DNA of 64,000 bases, from positions 62,001 through 126,000 of the forward strand of contig NZ_RWKV01000016.1 in assembly GCF_003993795.1 (NCBI RefSeq), read 5' to 3'. The DNA is from Aquabacter cavernae. Lineage in GTDB: Bacteria; Pseudomonadota; Alphaproteobacteria; Rhizobiales; Xanthobacteraceae. A program made the position numbers and the translations under genes. Every line of letters begins with the position of its first letter. Positions within the stretch are counted from its first letter, which is position 1. Shown piece after piece: positions 15,409 through 23,191 of the stretch. Below the pieces are notes generated by a model. It was given only the letters and a program-made list of their open reading frames with translations, was not told where the DNA came from and did not search any database.

Positions 15409-17769
15409 TCACGCCGCCACGGAAGCGTCAGTGTCCGACTTCTTCGGGGCGGGCTTCTCCTGGGCCTCCGGCGGGGGATTACCATAGGAATAATGGGAAT
15501 TGTCCTGCCCATAGCCGTAATTGTGCCCGTAGCCATAGCCGTAGCCATAACTGGAGGACCGTGCGTCATACTTGGTGAGCACGATGCCGAGCGGCGTGGC
15601 ACGGGCCATCTGGAGCCGCGTGAGGGAGTTACGCACAAGACCCCGGCGGGCCTGGCCGGCGCCCACCACGAACACCGTCGCCGAGGCCGCCGCGCCGAGA
15701 AGCTGCGCATCCGCCAGGCCGAGCATGGGCGGGCTGTCGATGATGACGAGGTCGAACATCTCCAGCGCCACGGAAATGAGCGAGAAGATGTGCGTGCCGC
15801 CCAGGATGTCGGCGGCATTGGGCGGCAGCGGGCCGGAGGCGACCATCCAGAGATTGGCCACGTCCGTGTCCTGGATCACATCCTGGATCGGGCACATGCC
15901 GGTCAGGTAATTGGACAGGCCCACCGAATTGGAATGGCCCAGCTTGTCGTGCAGCGAGGGGCGGCGCATGTCCGCATCCACCAGCAGCACGGTCTTCCCG
16001 GTGACCGCGAAATGGCGGGCCAGCGCGATGGCGGTGGAGGACTTGCCCTCGGACGGGCCACCGCTGGTGACCACGATGGAGCGCGGCAGGCCGTGCTCGG
16101 TGGAGAATTGAAGGGAGGTGGCCAGCGAACGATAGGCTTCCGCCACCGGCGATCGGGGATTGCCCAGATCGGTGAGCAGGCCCTCCGGGAAATCGCTGGC
16201 GGGCACCACGCCCAGGATGGGCAGGCCCAGCGACCTCTCCACGTCGTCCGGGGACCGCAGCCGGTCGTCCAGCATCTCGATGAGATAGGCCGCGGCGAAA
16301 CCCACGATCAGCCCGCCGAACAGGGCGATGGCGATGATCTTGAGGAATTGCGGATGGGACGGGGAATTGGGCACCGCCGCACGGTCCACGATGAAGATGT
16401 TGTTGGTGCCCACGCCCCCCGCAACGTCCACTTCCTTATAGCGCTGCAGAAGGTTGTTATAGAGCGATCGGTTGGAATCCACCTCGCGCTTCAGGATGCC
16501 GTAGCGGATGCTCTTCTTCTGAAGCTCCAGCACCTCGGTGGTGAGGTCCGTGATGCGGGCCTGCATCTGCTCTTCCTGGCGCAGCGAAGTCTCATAGCCC
16601 GCCTTCAGCGCGCTTCGCACCGTCGCCACTTCCGCGGCGATCTGCTTGTCCACGGCGGATATCTTGCTGGAGATCTCCATCATCACCGGATAGTTCGGCT
16701 TGAAGGTCTCCAGCTTCTCCTCATAGTCGCGCCTCAGGTCGTTGCGCTGGATGCGCAAGCCCTCAATGACCTTGTTGTTGAGGAGCTGCGGCAGGCTGGT
16801 GGAGGGCGTCTCATCCACCTGCTTCCACGCCTGCTCGGCCTGGATGCGGCTGGAAATCAGCACGCCCAGCGCAGCATTGGCGGCCGAGAGGTTGGTCTCC
16901 GCGATGGATTGCTGGTCGCTGGTCTGGACCATGTTCTCGCGCTCGGCGAAGGCGAGCATGGCCTTTTCCGATTCCTCCAGGCGGATCTTCAACTGCTTGA
17001 GCTGATCCTCCAGGAACACCTTGGCGTAGGAATTGGCCTCGAATCGGCGGTCCAGATTGGAGGCCACATAGGCATCCGCATAGGCATTGGCGACCGCAGC
17101 CGACCGGGCGCGGTTGGAATCGGTATAGGTGATGTCCACGAGGCGCGAGCCGGCCAGGGGCTTCACGACCATATCGTTGCGCAGGCGGCTGACGGCGCGA
17201 CGCCGGTCAGCGGCCTCCTTGGCATCCTGGGCATCCGCCGCGTTCTCGTTGTCCGACGAGGAACCGAACGAAAACAGGCCGAGCACGGAGCCGAGCAGCG
17301 AAGGCTTGGCGCTTACGAAATCCGGCGCCTGGTCCAGCCCCATGGCAGCCACCACGCGTTCGGACATCGCGCGGCTGCGCAGCAATTCATGCTGGGTCTT
17401 CTGGAATTCCAGGCCGCCGATTTCGGTCGGCGAAGTCATGCCCCCTTCCACGACCTTGCCCGCCTCGCGGTCGATCTGGATGCGCACGGTGGCGGAATAG
17501 AGGGGGGTGGCGAGGAAGCAATAGACAGCGCCCAACGCGCCAAACGCACCGGCCGTGGCCAGGATGAGCTTGCGCCACTTGAGGGCGACACCGACGAAGC
17601 GCCGAATGGCACCGGCAAGGTCCGATCCCTCCTCGGGAATGTCGGCAACGCCATAGCTGCCGACACCATAGGAGTCGCGCGGGGCCGGAACGCTCCTCGG
17701 CTCGACCGGAACGGGAACGTTTCGGCCGCCCCCTCCCGGTCGGCCCGCTTCGACCAAATCACCGCGCAT
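15409..17769 (-). CDS. Wzc/ExoP-type exopolysaccharide co-polymerase with BY-kinase domain
   Basis: 786 residues from the ATG at 17769, preceded by GGTGGAAG. The N-terminal Wzz domain is bounded by membrane helices at about 70-95 and 475-500, with a long coiled-coil periplasmic part between. The C-terminal BY-kinase has Walker A GGPSEGKSST (about 573), Walker A' VDADMRRPS (about 598) and Walker B IIDSPPML (about 676). The tail near 750 has eight tyrosines within about 25 residues in a GY-repeat. Such proteins autophosphorylate on the cluster and control chain length and export of polysaccharide in the inner membrane. The Wza and phosphatase genes lie upstream on the same strand, completing the export/phosphorylation set. 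Confidence 0.92.
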   Translation of the reverse strand: MRGDLVEAGRPGGGGRNVPVPVEPRSVPAPRDSYGVGSYGVADIPEEGSDLAGAIRRFVGVALKWRKLILATAGAFGALGAVYCFLATPLYSATVRIQIDREAGKVVEGGMTSPTEIGGLEFQKTQHELLRSRAMSERVVAAMGLDQAPDFVSAKPSLLGSVLGLFSFGSSSDNENAADAQDAKEAADRRRAVSRLRNDMVVKPLAGSRLVDITYTDSNRARSAAVANAYADAYVASNLDRRFEANSYAKVFLEDQLKQLKIRLEESEKAMLAFAERENMVQTSDQQSIAETNLSAANAALGVLISSRIQAEQAWKQVDETPSTSLPQLLNNKVIEGLRIQRNDLRRDYEEKLETFKPNYPVMMEISSKISAVDKQIAAEVATVRSALKAGYETSLRQEEQMQARITDLTTEVLELQKKSIRYGILKREVDSNRSLYNNLLQRYKEVDVAGGVGTNNIFIVDRAAVPNSPSHPQFLKIIAIALFGGLIVGFAAAYLIEMLDDRLRSPDDVERSLGLPILGVVPASDFPEGLLTDLGNPRSPVAEAYRSLATSLQFSTEHGLPRSIVVTSGGPSEGKSSTAIALARHFAVTGKTVLLVDADMRRPSLHDKLGHSNSVGLSNYLTGMCPIQDVIQDTDVANLWMVASGPLPPNAADILGGTHIFSLISVALEMFDLVIIDSPPMLGLADAQLLGAAASATVFVVGAGQARRGLVRNSLTRLQMARATPLGIVLTKYDARSSSYGYGYGYGHNYGYGQDNSHYSYGNPPPEAQEKPAPKKSDTDASVAA

Positions 17770-18082
17770 CGAGTACTTCCACCTTGCCTGCCCCTCACGG
17801 CCGGACGGAACGCCGCCCCGCCGGACAAGACCATGTTTCAACGCAACCGGACCGCAACTCGTCCGAATACTACCCTATGAAAGGCCATCAGGCATTCATC
17901 TTCGGCGGAGCGCCCGCCCCGGCCGGGAAACGGTCCCGCTCACGCCGCTCGCCCTCCGCGGCCCCTGCCTCAACATGACGTGACGGCAGATGTCCGCAGA
18001 TAAAGGCCAAGGCGTCAAATATTGGCAAGCCCAAATGCTGGCCGCTCAGCCTCTGCTCTCACCAACGCCTGCTCCGCGCGCG
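17770..18082 (-). promoter_or_regulatory. 313-bp non-coding region before the tyrosine kinase gene
   Basis: No gene is supported here. It separates wza from the kinase gene on the same strand. A weak minus-strand promoter candidate is TTGCCA (18023-18028) with TTTATC (17999-18004) at an 18-bp spacing. A long leader would then precede the kinase start. Confidence 0.3.
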
Positions 18083-18874
18083 TTAGATCCAGGCGAACGC
18101 ATTCACCACCGGCACCACCGAGAGGATGCTCTTGAAAGCCTCCTTGGCATCGGACGAAGGCACCATGATCACGTCGCCCGCCACAAGCTGGGGATTGTCC
18201 ACGGTCCCCTCGCGCACGTCGCGCATGTTGAAGCGTGCTGCCGCCTGGCGTCCTTCCACGGTCCGGAAGATGATGATGGTGCCGTCCGACAGGCTGGTGT
18301 CGATGCCCCGCGCCATGGCGATGGCCTGGACGAGATTCATGCCGCCCTGCAGGGGGAACACGCCCGGCTGGCGCACCACCCCGTCCACGGTGACCTTCTG
18401 GCTGTTATATTCCTTCACCAGCACGCTGACCTGCGGATTGCGCAGGTAATTCTCACCGAGCTTGCGGGCGAGATCCCGGCCCAGCTCATTGGGGGTGCGG
18501 CCCGCCGCCTGCACTTCGCCCACCAGCGGGAAGTCGATGCGGCCATTTTCACCCACCTGGACCACCTTGGTGAGATCGCCCACCTTGAAGACGGTGATAT
18601 CCAGCAGATCCAGAGGCCCGATGCGATAGCTCTGGGAGCCGGGGGTGCGCTCGGCGACGGCCTCGTTCAGGAGGCGCGTGGGCACGCGCGCGCCAGCCGC
18701 CTCGGAACCACCGGCAGAGGCATCACTGGCGGCGGCAGCCGCCGCCGTCGAGGCCGCGGTCGGCGCGAAATTGACCGAGCCGCTGCCATCATTGGTGGAC
18801 CCGCCGCTACCCGAGGAGCCGGCGCAACCTGCCAACAAGACCAGCAGCATCGCTGCGCCCAGCACCTTTAGCAT
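18083..18874 (-). CDS. Wza/ExoF-like polysaccharide export lipoprotein
   Basis: 263 residues. A lipoprotein signal peptide ends in the lipobox LLAGC (Cys17). A 50-residue Gly/Ser/Ala-rich linker leads to the Poly_export domain (YRIGPLDLLDITVFKVGDLT...GRIDFPLVGEVQAAGRT) and a SLBB domain (VDGVVRQPGVFPLQGGMNLVQAIAMARGID). This family forms the outer-membrane portal for capsular or exopolysaccharide and works with the Wzc-type kinase. Start chosen at 18874, behind GGTGAGG and giving the lipobox. It overlaps the 3' end of the phosphatase gene by 68 bp. Confidence 0.92.
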   Translation of the reverse strand: MLKVLGAAMLLVLLAGCAGSSGSGGSTNDGSGSVNFAPTAASTAAAAAASDASAGGSEAAGARVPTRLLNEAVAERTPGSQSYRIGPLDLLDITVFKVGDLTKVVQVGENGRIDFPLVGEVQAAGRTPNELGRDLARKLGENYLRNPQVSVLVKEYNSQKVTVDGVVRQPGVFPLQGGMNLVQAIAMARGIDTSLSDGTIIIFRTVEGRQAAARFNMRDVREGTVDNPQLVAGDVIMVPSSDAKEAFKSILSVVPVVNAFAWI

Positions 18875-19646
18875 GCCCCTCACCTTCCCCCTGCGGCTGC
18901 GGCCGCTCCACCCGGATGGGCGCACTTTCGCCCGGATCTCCGTCACACAGTATAAACGAAGGACGCCCGGATACCATCTGGCCTGCTTCCTGCGGCCCCA
19001 CCAGGCGGCAGGCCGCCTTCCAGCCCTCCTCCAGGTCCGGCGGGCGCCCCACGGGATCATGCGTGTCGGTGGCCAGGATCTGCACCCGGCCCTCGCCGAT
19101 CATCCGCTCCGCCCAATAGAGCGGGCGGCGCCCGAAGCGCCCGGTGAGCGAAGAGGCCGTGACCTGCATCCACACCCCGCGCTCGGCGAGCCGGACCATG
19201 AGGTCATACCCGTCCTCGATCCATTTCAGGCGCTCGGGATGGGTGATGATGGGCACATAGCCCGACAGCAGGATGGCGAAGACCAGATCGTCGAAGCGCG
19301 GCGGCGCCACATTGTGGGGCGGTTCCACCAGCACATAGCGCGTGTCGCCCAGGGTCAACAGATGGCCCTGGCGCAGGCCCGCGACGAAATCCGTCACCAC
19401 ATGGTTGTCGGCTCCGGGGAACAGAGTGAGGTCTATGCCCTCCTCGTCCAGGCGCATCTGGAGGCGCGCAACCGCCTCCCGGATTGCATTTCCCGAATTA
19501 TGGTAAACGCCCGGTAAAATGTGCGGCGTGCAGGCCACGGCTTGGACGCCCTGCGCCTCATAGATGCGCGCCATCTCCAGCGACATCTCTTCGGAGCGGG
19601 ATCCATCGTCGATACCCGGCAGAATATGGCTATGCAGATCGATCAT
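18807..19646 (-). CDS. PHP-domain tyrosine-protein phosphatase (CpsB/YwqE-like)
   Basis: 279 residues starting MIDLHSHILPGIDDGSRS. The metal-binding motifs of the CpsB/YwqE group are present in order: HSH (5-7), ACTPHILPGVY, GADNHV, ITHPER and ATDTHD. These manganese-dependent enzymes remove phosphate from the tyrosine cluster of Wzc/CpsD kinases. Its position directly upstream of and overlapping wza, and one gene from the kinase, makes that kinase the likely substrate. The C-terminal 40 residues (RVERPQPQGEGEGHAKG...) are low-complexity and encoded largely by the overlap with wza, so they are probably not needed for activity. Confidence 0.9.
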   Translation of the reverse strand: MIDLHSHILPGIDDGSRSEEMSLEMARIYEAQGVQAVACTPHILPGVYHNSGNAIREAVARLQMRLDEEGIDLTLFPGADNHVVTDFVAGLRQGHLLTLGDTRYVLVEPPHNVAPPRFDDLVFAILLSGYVPIITHPERLKWIEDGYDLMVRLAERGVWMQVTASSLTGRFGRRPLYWAERMIGEGRVQILATDTHDPVGRPPDLEEGWKAACRLVGPQEAGQMVSGRPSFILCDGDPGESAPIRVERPQPQGEGEGHAKGAGRSDAAGLVGRLRRLLG

Positions 19647-19967
19647 CGGACAATCTCGGCTGCCGGGCGGAAAACGATTGCCACGACTGGCCGTCCTTGG
19701 GTTTTCCTCAAGATCCCCACGCTCAAAAAGCGACCGGATTGGGGCGCTTCACGGAAATCGGAGCGAAACTATCCCGCCGCCCTTAATGGCGCCTTGACGC
19801 CGGGGCCAAAAGGGCAGGCAAAATCTTCAGCTTGACCTTGTTTCTGTCACCCAAGGGCAACACGGGAAGCCTGGAGCGGGCCCGGAGGGACTGGACGCAT
19901 TGCGGCACCAGACCCCCCATGTTATTTCGGACCATAATTAGTCTGAATTGGCGTGGGGTATTGATAG
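19647..19967. promoter_or_regulatory. 321-bp divergent region between phosphatase and FecR-like genes
   Basis: No gene is supported. It must hold promoters for both the minus-strand export genes and the plus-strand FecR-like gene. The last 45 bp (GGACCATAATTAGTC to GTGGGGTATTGAT) recur before the second FecR-like copy, showing that the leader was duplicated with the gene. Confidence 0.4.
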
Positions 19968-20510
19968 ATGACGAACCGGATGATTCTTGCGGGGCTTAGC
20001 GCCGCCATCCTCGCCACCTCGTCGGTGGCGGCCATGGCCGCACCTTGCGGTCCCGCAGTTCTGTCCAAGGTGGACGGCAAGGTTCTCGTCAATCGCGGCG
20101 TCGGCTTCATGGACGGCAAGCCGGGCATGCCGCTTGCTGTGGGCGACCACGTGATGCTGCGCGGCGGCTCCGCCGAAGTCCTCTTCGTGAACGGGACGGG
20201 CAGCGCGCTTTCCGGCGCCAAGTCCATGTCCATCACCGCCTGCTCCGCTGATGCCTCCCGGCTGACCAGCCCCGCTTTGGCGCAGTTCGGTGGATTGGGA
20301 CCTATCACCTCTACACTGCCTGCCGCCACACCTGTAAGGGTGACTAACATCACGCCTTATGAAGGTGGAGTGACGCAGCCCGTGAGTGATGCGATGACGA
20401 CGACCATGGTCGTCGGCGGGGGCGTTGCAGCTGCCGCTATCGCTGGGTTGGCGATAGCCGCCGGCAATACAGGCGGCAGCAAGAGCACCCTGATCTCCGT
20501 CAGCCCCTGA
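19968..20510 (+). CDS. Secreted FecR-like domain protein, copy 1
   Basis: 180 residues with a signal peptide (MTNRMILAGLSAAILATSSVAAMA, cleaved before APCGP). The core CGPAVLSKVDGKVLVNRGVGFMDGKPGMPLAVGDHVMLRGGSAEVLFVNG matches the pattern of FecR/LysM-like surface domains: a short strand, GKVLVNRG, a Gly-Met turn, VGD, and a beta strand pair. The C-terminus has one hydrophobic helix (MVVGGGVAAAAIAGLAIAA). Two cysteines flank the core. Function unknown; placement between phosphatase and polymer genes suggests a periplasmic role in exopolysaccharide assembly. It is closely paralogous to the gene at 20852 over the first 105 residues; the C-terminal linkers differ. Confidence 0.75.
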   Translation: MTNRMILAGLSAAILATSSVAAMAAPCGPAVLSKVDGKVLVNRGVGFMDGKPGMPLAVGDHVMLRGGSAEVLFVNGTGSALSGAKSMSITACSADASRLTSPALAQFGGLGPITSTLPAATPVRVTNITPYEGGVTQPVSDAMTTTMVVGGGVAAAAIAGLAIAAGNTGGSKSTLISVSP

Positions 20511-20851
20511 CGGGCGCGCCTCTGCGCTTAGACTTGAGAATTCAAAAGAGCCGGCATGACTCATGCCGGCTCTTTTGCTTTGCGCCCTTGCTCCGAACGG
20601 CCTGACACGCGCTGGGCTCCGGGGCGGCGCCCCCTCTTCAATCGAGCACCATACCGCTCGGACCGCCCTTGGGTGATCACACGCCAGAACAACGCACCCC
20701 GCGCTGCCGACAGGCGGATAGCCTGGAAGGCGCGACCCAGAAGCAGCCCCCTGAAGTTGCATCCACAGCATTCCCGCTGCGCGGATTGCGACTTCTGCCC
20801 AGACATGATATGCGGGACTTAATAATCCGAGTTGGGGTGGGGTACTGATTC
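20511..20851 (+). other. Inter-paralog region with a relic of the downstream membrane-protein start
   Basis: The 341 bp between the FecR-like copies hold a strong terminator (20544-20576). Overlapping it is an ATG at 20563 followed by 24 bases that match the first 24 bases of the membrane-protein gene at 21482 at 21 positions (MPALLLCA versus MSVLLLCA). The match then decays. The rest shows no gene. Confidence 0.55.
20544..20576. terminator. Strong bidirectional terminator after FecR-like copy 1
   Basis: AAAAGAGCCGGCATGA (20544-20559) and TCATGCCGGCTCTTTT (20561-20576) form a perfect 16-bp inverted repeat around one base, with a T-run in each direction. Confidence 0.85.
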
Positions 20852-21430
20852 ATGAAACGTCGGATGGTCCTTGCGGGGCTGAGCGCCGCCATCCTCTCCA
20901 CTTCGTCCGTCGCTGCGCTCGCTGCGCCGTGCGGTCCCGCTGTCCTGTCCAAGGTGGACGGCAAGGTTCTGGTCAATCGTGGCGTCGGCTTCCTTGACGG
21001 CAAGGCGGGCATGCCGCTCGCGGTCGGCGACCATGTGATGCTGCGCGGCGGCACCGCCGAAATCTTGTTCGTGAACGGCACGGGCAGCGCACTCTCCGGT
21101 GCCAAGTCCATGGCGATCACCGCCTGCTCGGCCGACGCTTCGCGGCTCACCAACCCGGCTCTGGCGGGGATTGCCATGGGCGACTCGGGTGCGCCTACGT
21201 CATCCAATTTTCTTTTCGGCTCCACTCCTGCGCTCCCGGACATGAACGGCAACACCAACACAGTCACCCGCGCAAACTTCGGTGTAGGCGGTGGCGGTGG
21301 TGCCAACTTGCTCGGCCTCGGCCTCGGCGTGGCGGGATTCGGCACGGTCATGGGAGTATCTGCCTCCAGAAGTTCCGGGAGCAACAATAGGATCATTTCG
21401 ATCCAGCCTCTCCAGCCCGTGAGCCCCTGA
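20852..21430 (+). CDS. Secreted FecR-like domain protein, copy 2
   Basis: 192 residues, signal peptide MKRRMVLAGLSAAILSTSSVAALA. The core is nearly identical to copy 1 (CGPAVLSKVDGKVLVNRGVGFLDGKAGMPLAVGDHVMLRGGTAEILFVNG). After residue 105 it diverges: a Gly/Asn-rich linker (DMNGNTNTVTRANFGVGGGGG), a hydrophobic helix (LLGLGLGVAGFGTVMGV) and a Ser/Arg tail ending QPVSP. The conserved core and replaced linker suggest duplication followed by specialisation. The upstream 45 bp and the downstream terminator were duplicated too. It ends 34 bp before a hairpin that overlaps the next gene's start. Confidence 0.75.
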   Translation: MKRRMVLAGLSAAILSTSSVAALAAPCGPAVLSKVDGKVLVNRGVGFLDGKAGMPLAVGDHVMLRGGTAEILFVNGTGSALSGAKSMAITACSADASRLTNPALAGIAMGDSGAPTSSNFLFGSTPALPDMNGNTNTVTRANFGVGGGGGANLLGLGLGVAGFGTVMGVSASRSSGSNNRIISIQPLQPVSP

Positions 21431-21464
21431 CGCTTCGTGTCTAAGCTTAGACCTGAGATTTCGG

Positions 21465-21493
21465 AAGGACCGGCATTTCCCATGTCGGTCCTT
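21465..21493 (+). terminator. Terminator hairpin that contains the start of the next gene
   Basis: AAGGACCGGCAT (21465-21476) pairs with ATGTCGGTCCTT (21482-21493), twelve pairs including one G-T, followed by TT. The left arm holds the likely Shine-Dalgarno AAGGA and the right arm starts with the ATG of the polymerase/ligase gene. Confidence 0.65.
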
Positions 21494-22936
21494 TTGCTTT
21501 GCGCCAGCGTGATGCTGGGCGGCGCGACGCGCGCCGGCGTGATCGGCGATGCCATCCTGCAGCTCGCCTCCGTTCCCTTCCTTCTCGTCGCCCTGTGGCT
21601 TTGGGCGGATCGGCTCAGCACAGAGACGGACTGGCGCGCGCGGCTTCGTCAGCCGTCCGTCCTGCTCGGCTGCGCCATGGCTGCGCTGAGCGCACTCATC
21701 CTTCTGGCGCAATTGATCCCGATCTTCGGCTCGGCGGCCTCGGGCGGCATCTGGAGCGAAATCGCACGACGGGGCGGTGAAGCGGGTGGCCCTGCGGTGG
21801 GGACCGGAAGCTCCAGCATCGCCCCGGACCTAAGCGCGGCGGCGATCGCCGCCGTCCTGCCTGCGCTGGCCCTGTTTCTGCTCGTCGCCCTGCTGAACCG
21901 CCGGGACCGCATGCGCCTCGCGGGCTGGGCGACGCTGCTAGGCCTTGTGAGCCTCATACTCGGCGTGCTGCAGGTCCTGTCCGGCCCCTCTTCACCGCTC
22001 CGCTTCCATTGGCCCACCAACACTCAGGAGGCGGTCGGCTTCTTCGCGAACCGCAACCATTTCGCCGCCCAGATGTACGTGACGCTGCTGTTCGGCATCG
22101 TCTGGCTGACGCATCGCTGGCAGGGCCGCTTCTCCGCACCGCGCTTCACCGCCGAAAAGGCGCAGGCGGCCGGAGTGGCGGTGAGCTTCGCGCTGCTGGT
22201 CTTGGGCGTCATCTTTCTCACGCGCTCTCGCGCCGGCATCGTGATCGCCCTACTGTCCATCGCCCCCCTTGTTATGGTAGCGCCCGCCATAACCCGCATC
22301 CTCACGGGCACCAGCCGAGGAACCTCCGGCACCCGCACAAAGGTGGCAGCGGCTGTGGCCATCCTGGTCCTTCTGATCGCGGCCCTCGGCGCAGAACGCG
22401 CAATGCCGCGCTTCGAGAACTCCATTCTCAATGATCTGCGCGTACCGATCCTGACAACCTCCTTGAGCGCACTGTCCCACGCCTTGCCCTCCGGCACCGG
22501 CCTTGGGACGTTTGTACCGGTCTTTCAAGCCCACGAAGGGACCGACCAGCTTCTCCAGATGTATGTGAACAGGGCCCATAACGACTGGATTGAGTTCATT
22601 ATCGAAGCCGGCCTTCCCGGCCTGCTGTTAATCGCAACTTTCCTCGCCTGGTTCGGGATACGCTTTTTCTCGGTCTGGTTTCGGCCGGAAGCAGACCTTC
22701 GCGCGCAGGACATCCTCTTCGATCAGTTTTCCGCCGTTATCCTGCTGCTTCTGCTGCTGCATTCGGCGGTGGATTATCCGCTGCGAACCACAACGATGCT
22801 CTGCTATTTCGCCATGTGCTGTGCCTTCCTGGTGAGCCCGCCACGGCACGCGGTCCGATCGCCCGCACCTGATCTCCGGCAACGCTCCACGCGGGCGGGT
22901 TCGAAATCCGCCAGGGCCTTCCTGCGCGAGACGTGA
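21482..22936 (+). CDS. O-antigen ligase/polymerase-like membrane protein (Wzy candidate 1)
   Basis: 484 residues from the ATG at 21482 (an alternative ATG lies at 21512) with ten or more membrane segments. The Wzy_C/RfaL-type central region is recognisable: SSPLRFHWPTNTQEAVGFFANRNHFA, then FLTRSRAGIVIALLSI, and the large periplasmic loop with GTGLGTFVPVFQAHEG and NRAHNDWIEFIIEAGLPGLLL. This NRNHFA...HND pattern is standard for O-antigen ligase-domain proteins that polymerise or transfer lipid-linked glycans in the inner membrane. The start codon lies inside a terminator hairpin. A second polymerase-like gene lies at 28225; which of the two polymerises the repeat unit is unknown. Confidence 0.85.
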   Translation: MSVLLLCASVMLGGATRAGVIGDAILQLASVPFLLVALWLWADRLSTETDWRARLRQPSVLLGCAMAALSALILLAQLIPIFGSAASGGIWSEIARRGGEAGGPAVGTGSSSIAPDLSAAAIAAVLPALALFLLVALLNRRDRMRLAGWATLLGLVSLILGVLQVLSGPSSPLRFHWPTNTQEAVGFFANRNHFAAQMYVTLLFGIVWLTHRWQGRFSAPRFTAEKAQAAGVAVSFALLVLGVIFLTRSRAGIVIALLSIAPLVMVAPAITRILTGTSRGTSGTRTKVAAAVAILVLLIAALGAERAMPRFENSILNDLRVPILTTSLSALSHALPSGTGLGTFVPVFQAHEGTDQLLQMYVNRAHNDWIEFIIEAGLPGLLLIATFLAWFGIRFFSVWFRPEADLRAQDILFDQFSAVILLLLLLHSAVDYPLRTTTMLCYFAMCCAFLVSPPRHAVRSPAPDLRQRSTRAGSKSARAFLRET

Positions 22937-23191
22937 TGCAGCGCACTCCGGGAAAGCGCGAAAATATCGCAATCAAGCAGTTCAGGGTTTTCATTATAGA
23001 CTGAAACACTTAGCTTCGCGCCGGATCGGTCAGGCCGATCGCGTACGAGCAGGGATATACAAGGCGCGACGCCTCTTAAGCAGCTCGCAATGGAAGCGGC
23101 ACCCAGCGGCCCTACCTCTAGGGGATAGCAGCGTATCGGTTTCTTAATTGTACGATGGTACGGATACCTGCTTATTTTTTAGGGTAGGATA

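Noticed and set aside
14350-17880. A plus-strand open frame of more than 1100 codons opposite the exopolysaccharide genes
   Set aside because: It is antisense to the well-supported kinase, J-domain and TPR-like genes; its His/Arg/Gly-rich translation is typical of GC-rich shadow frames and has no domain.
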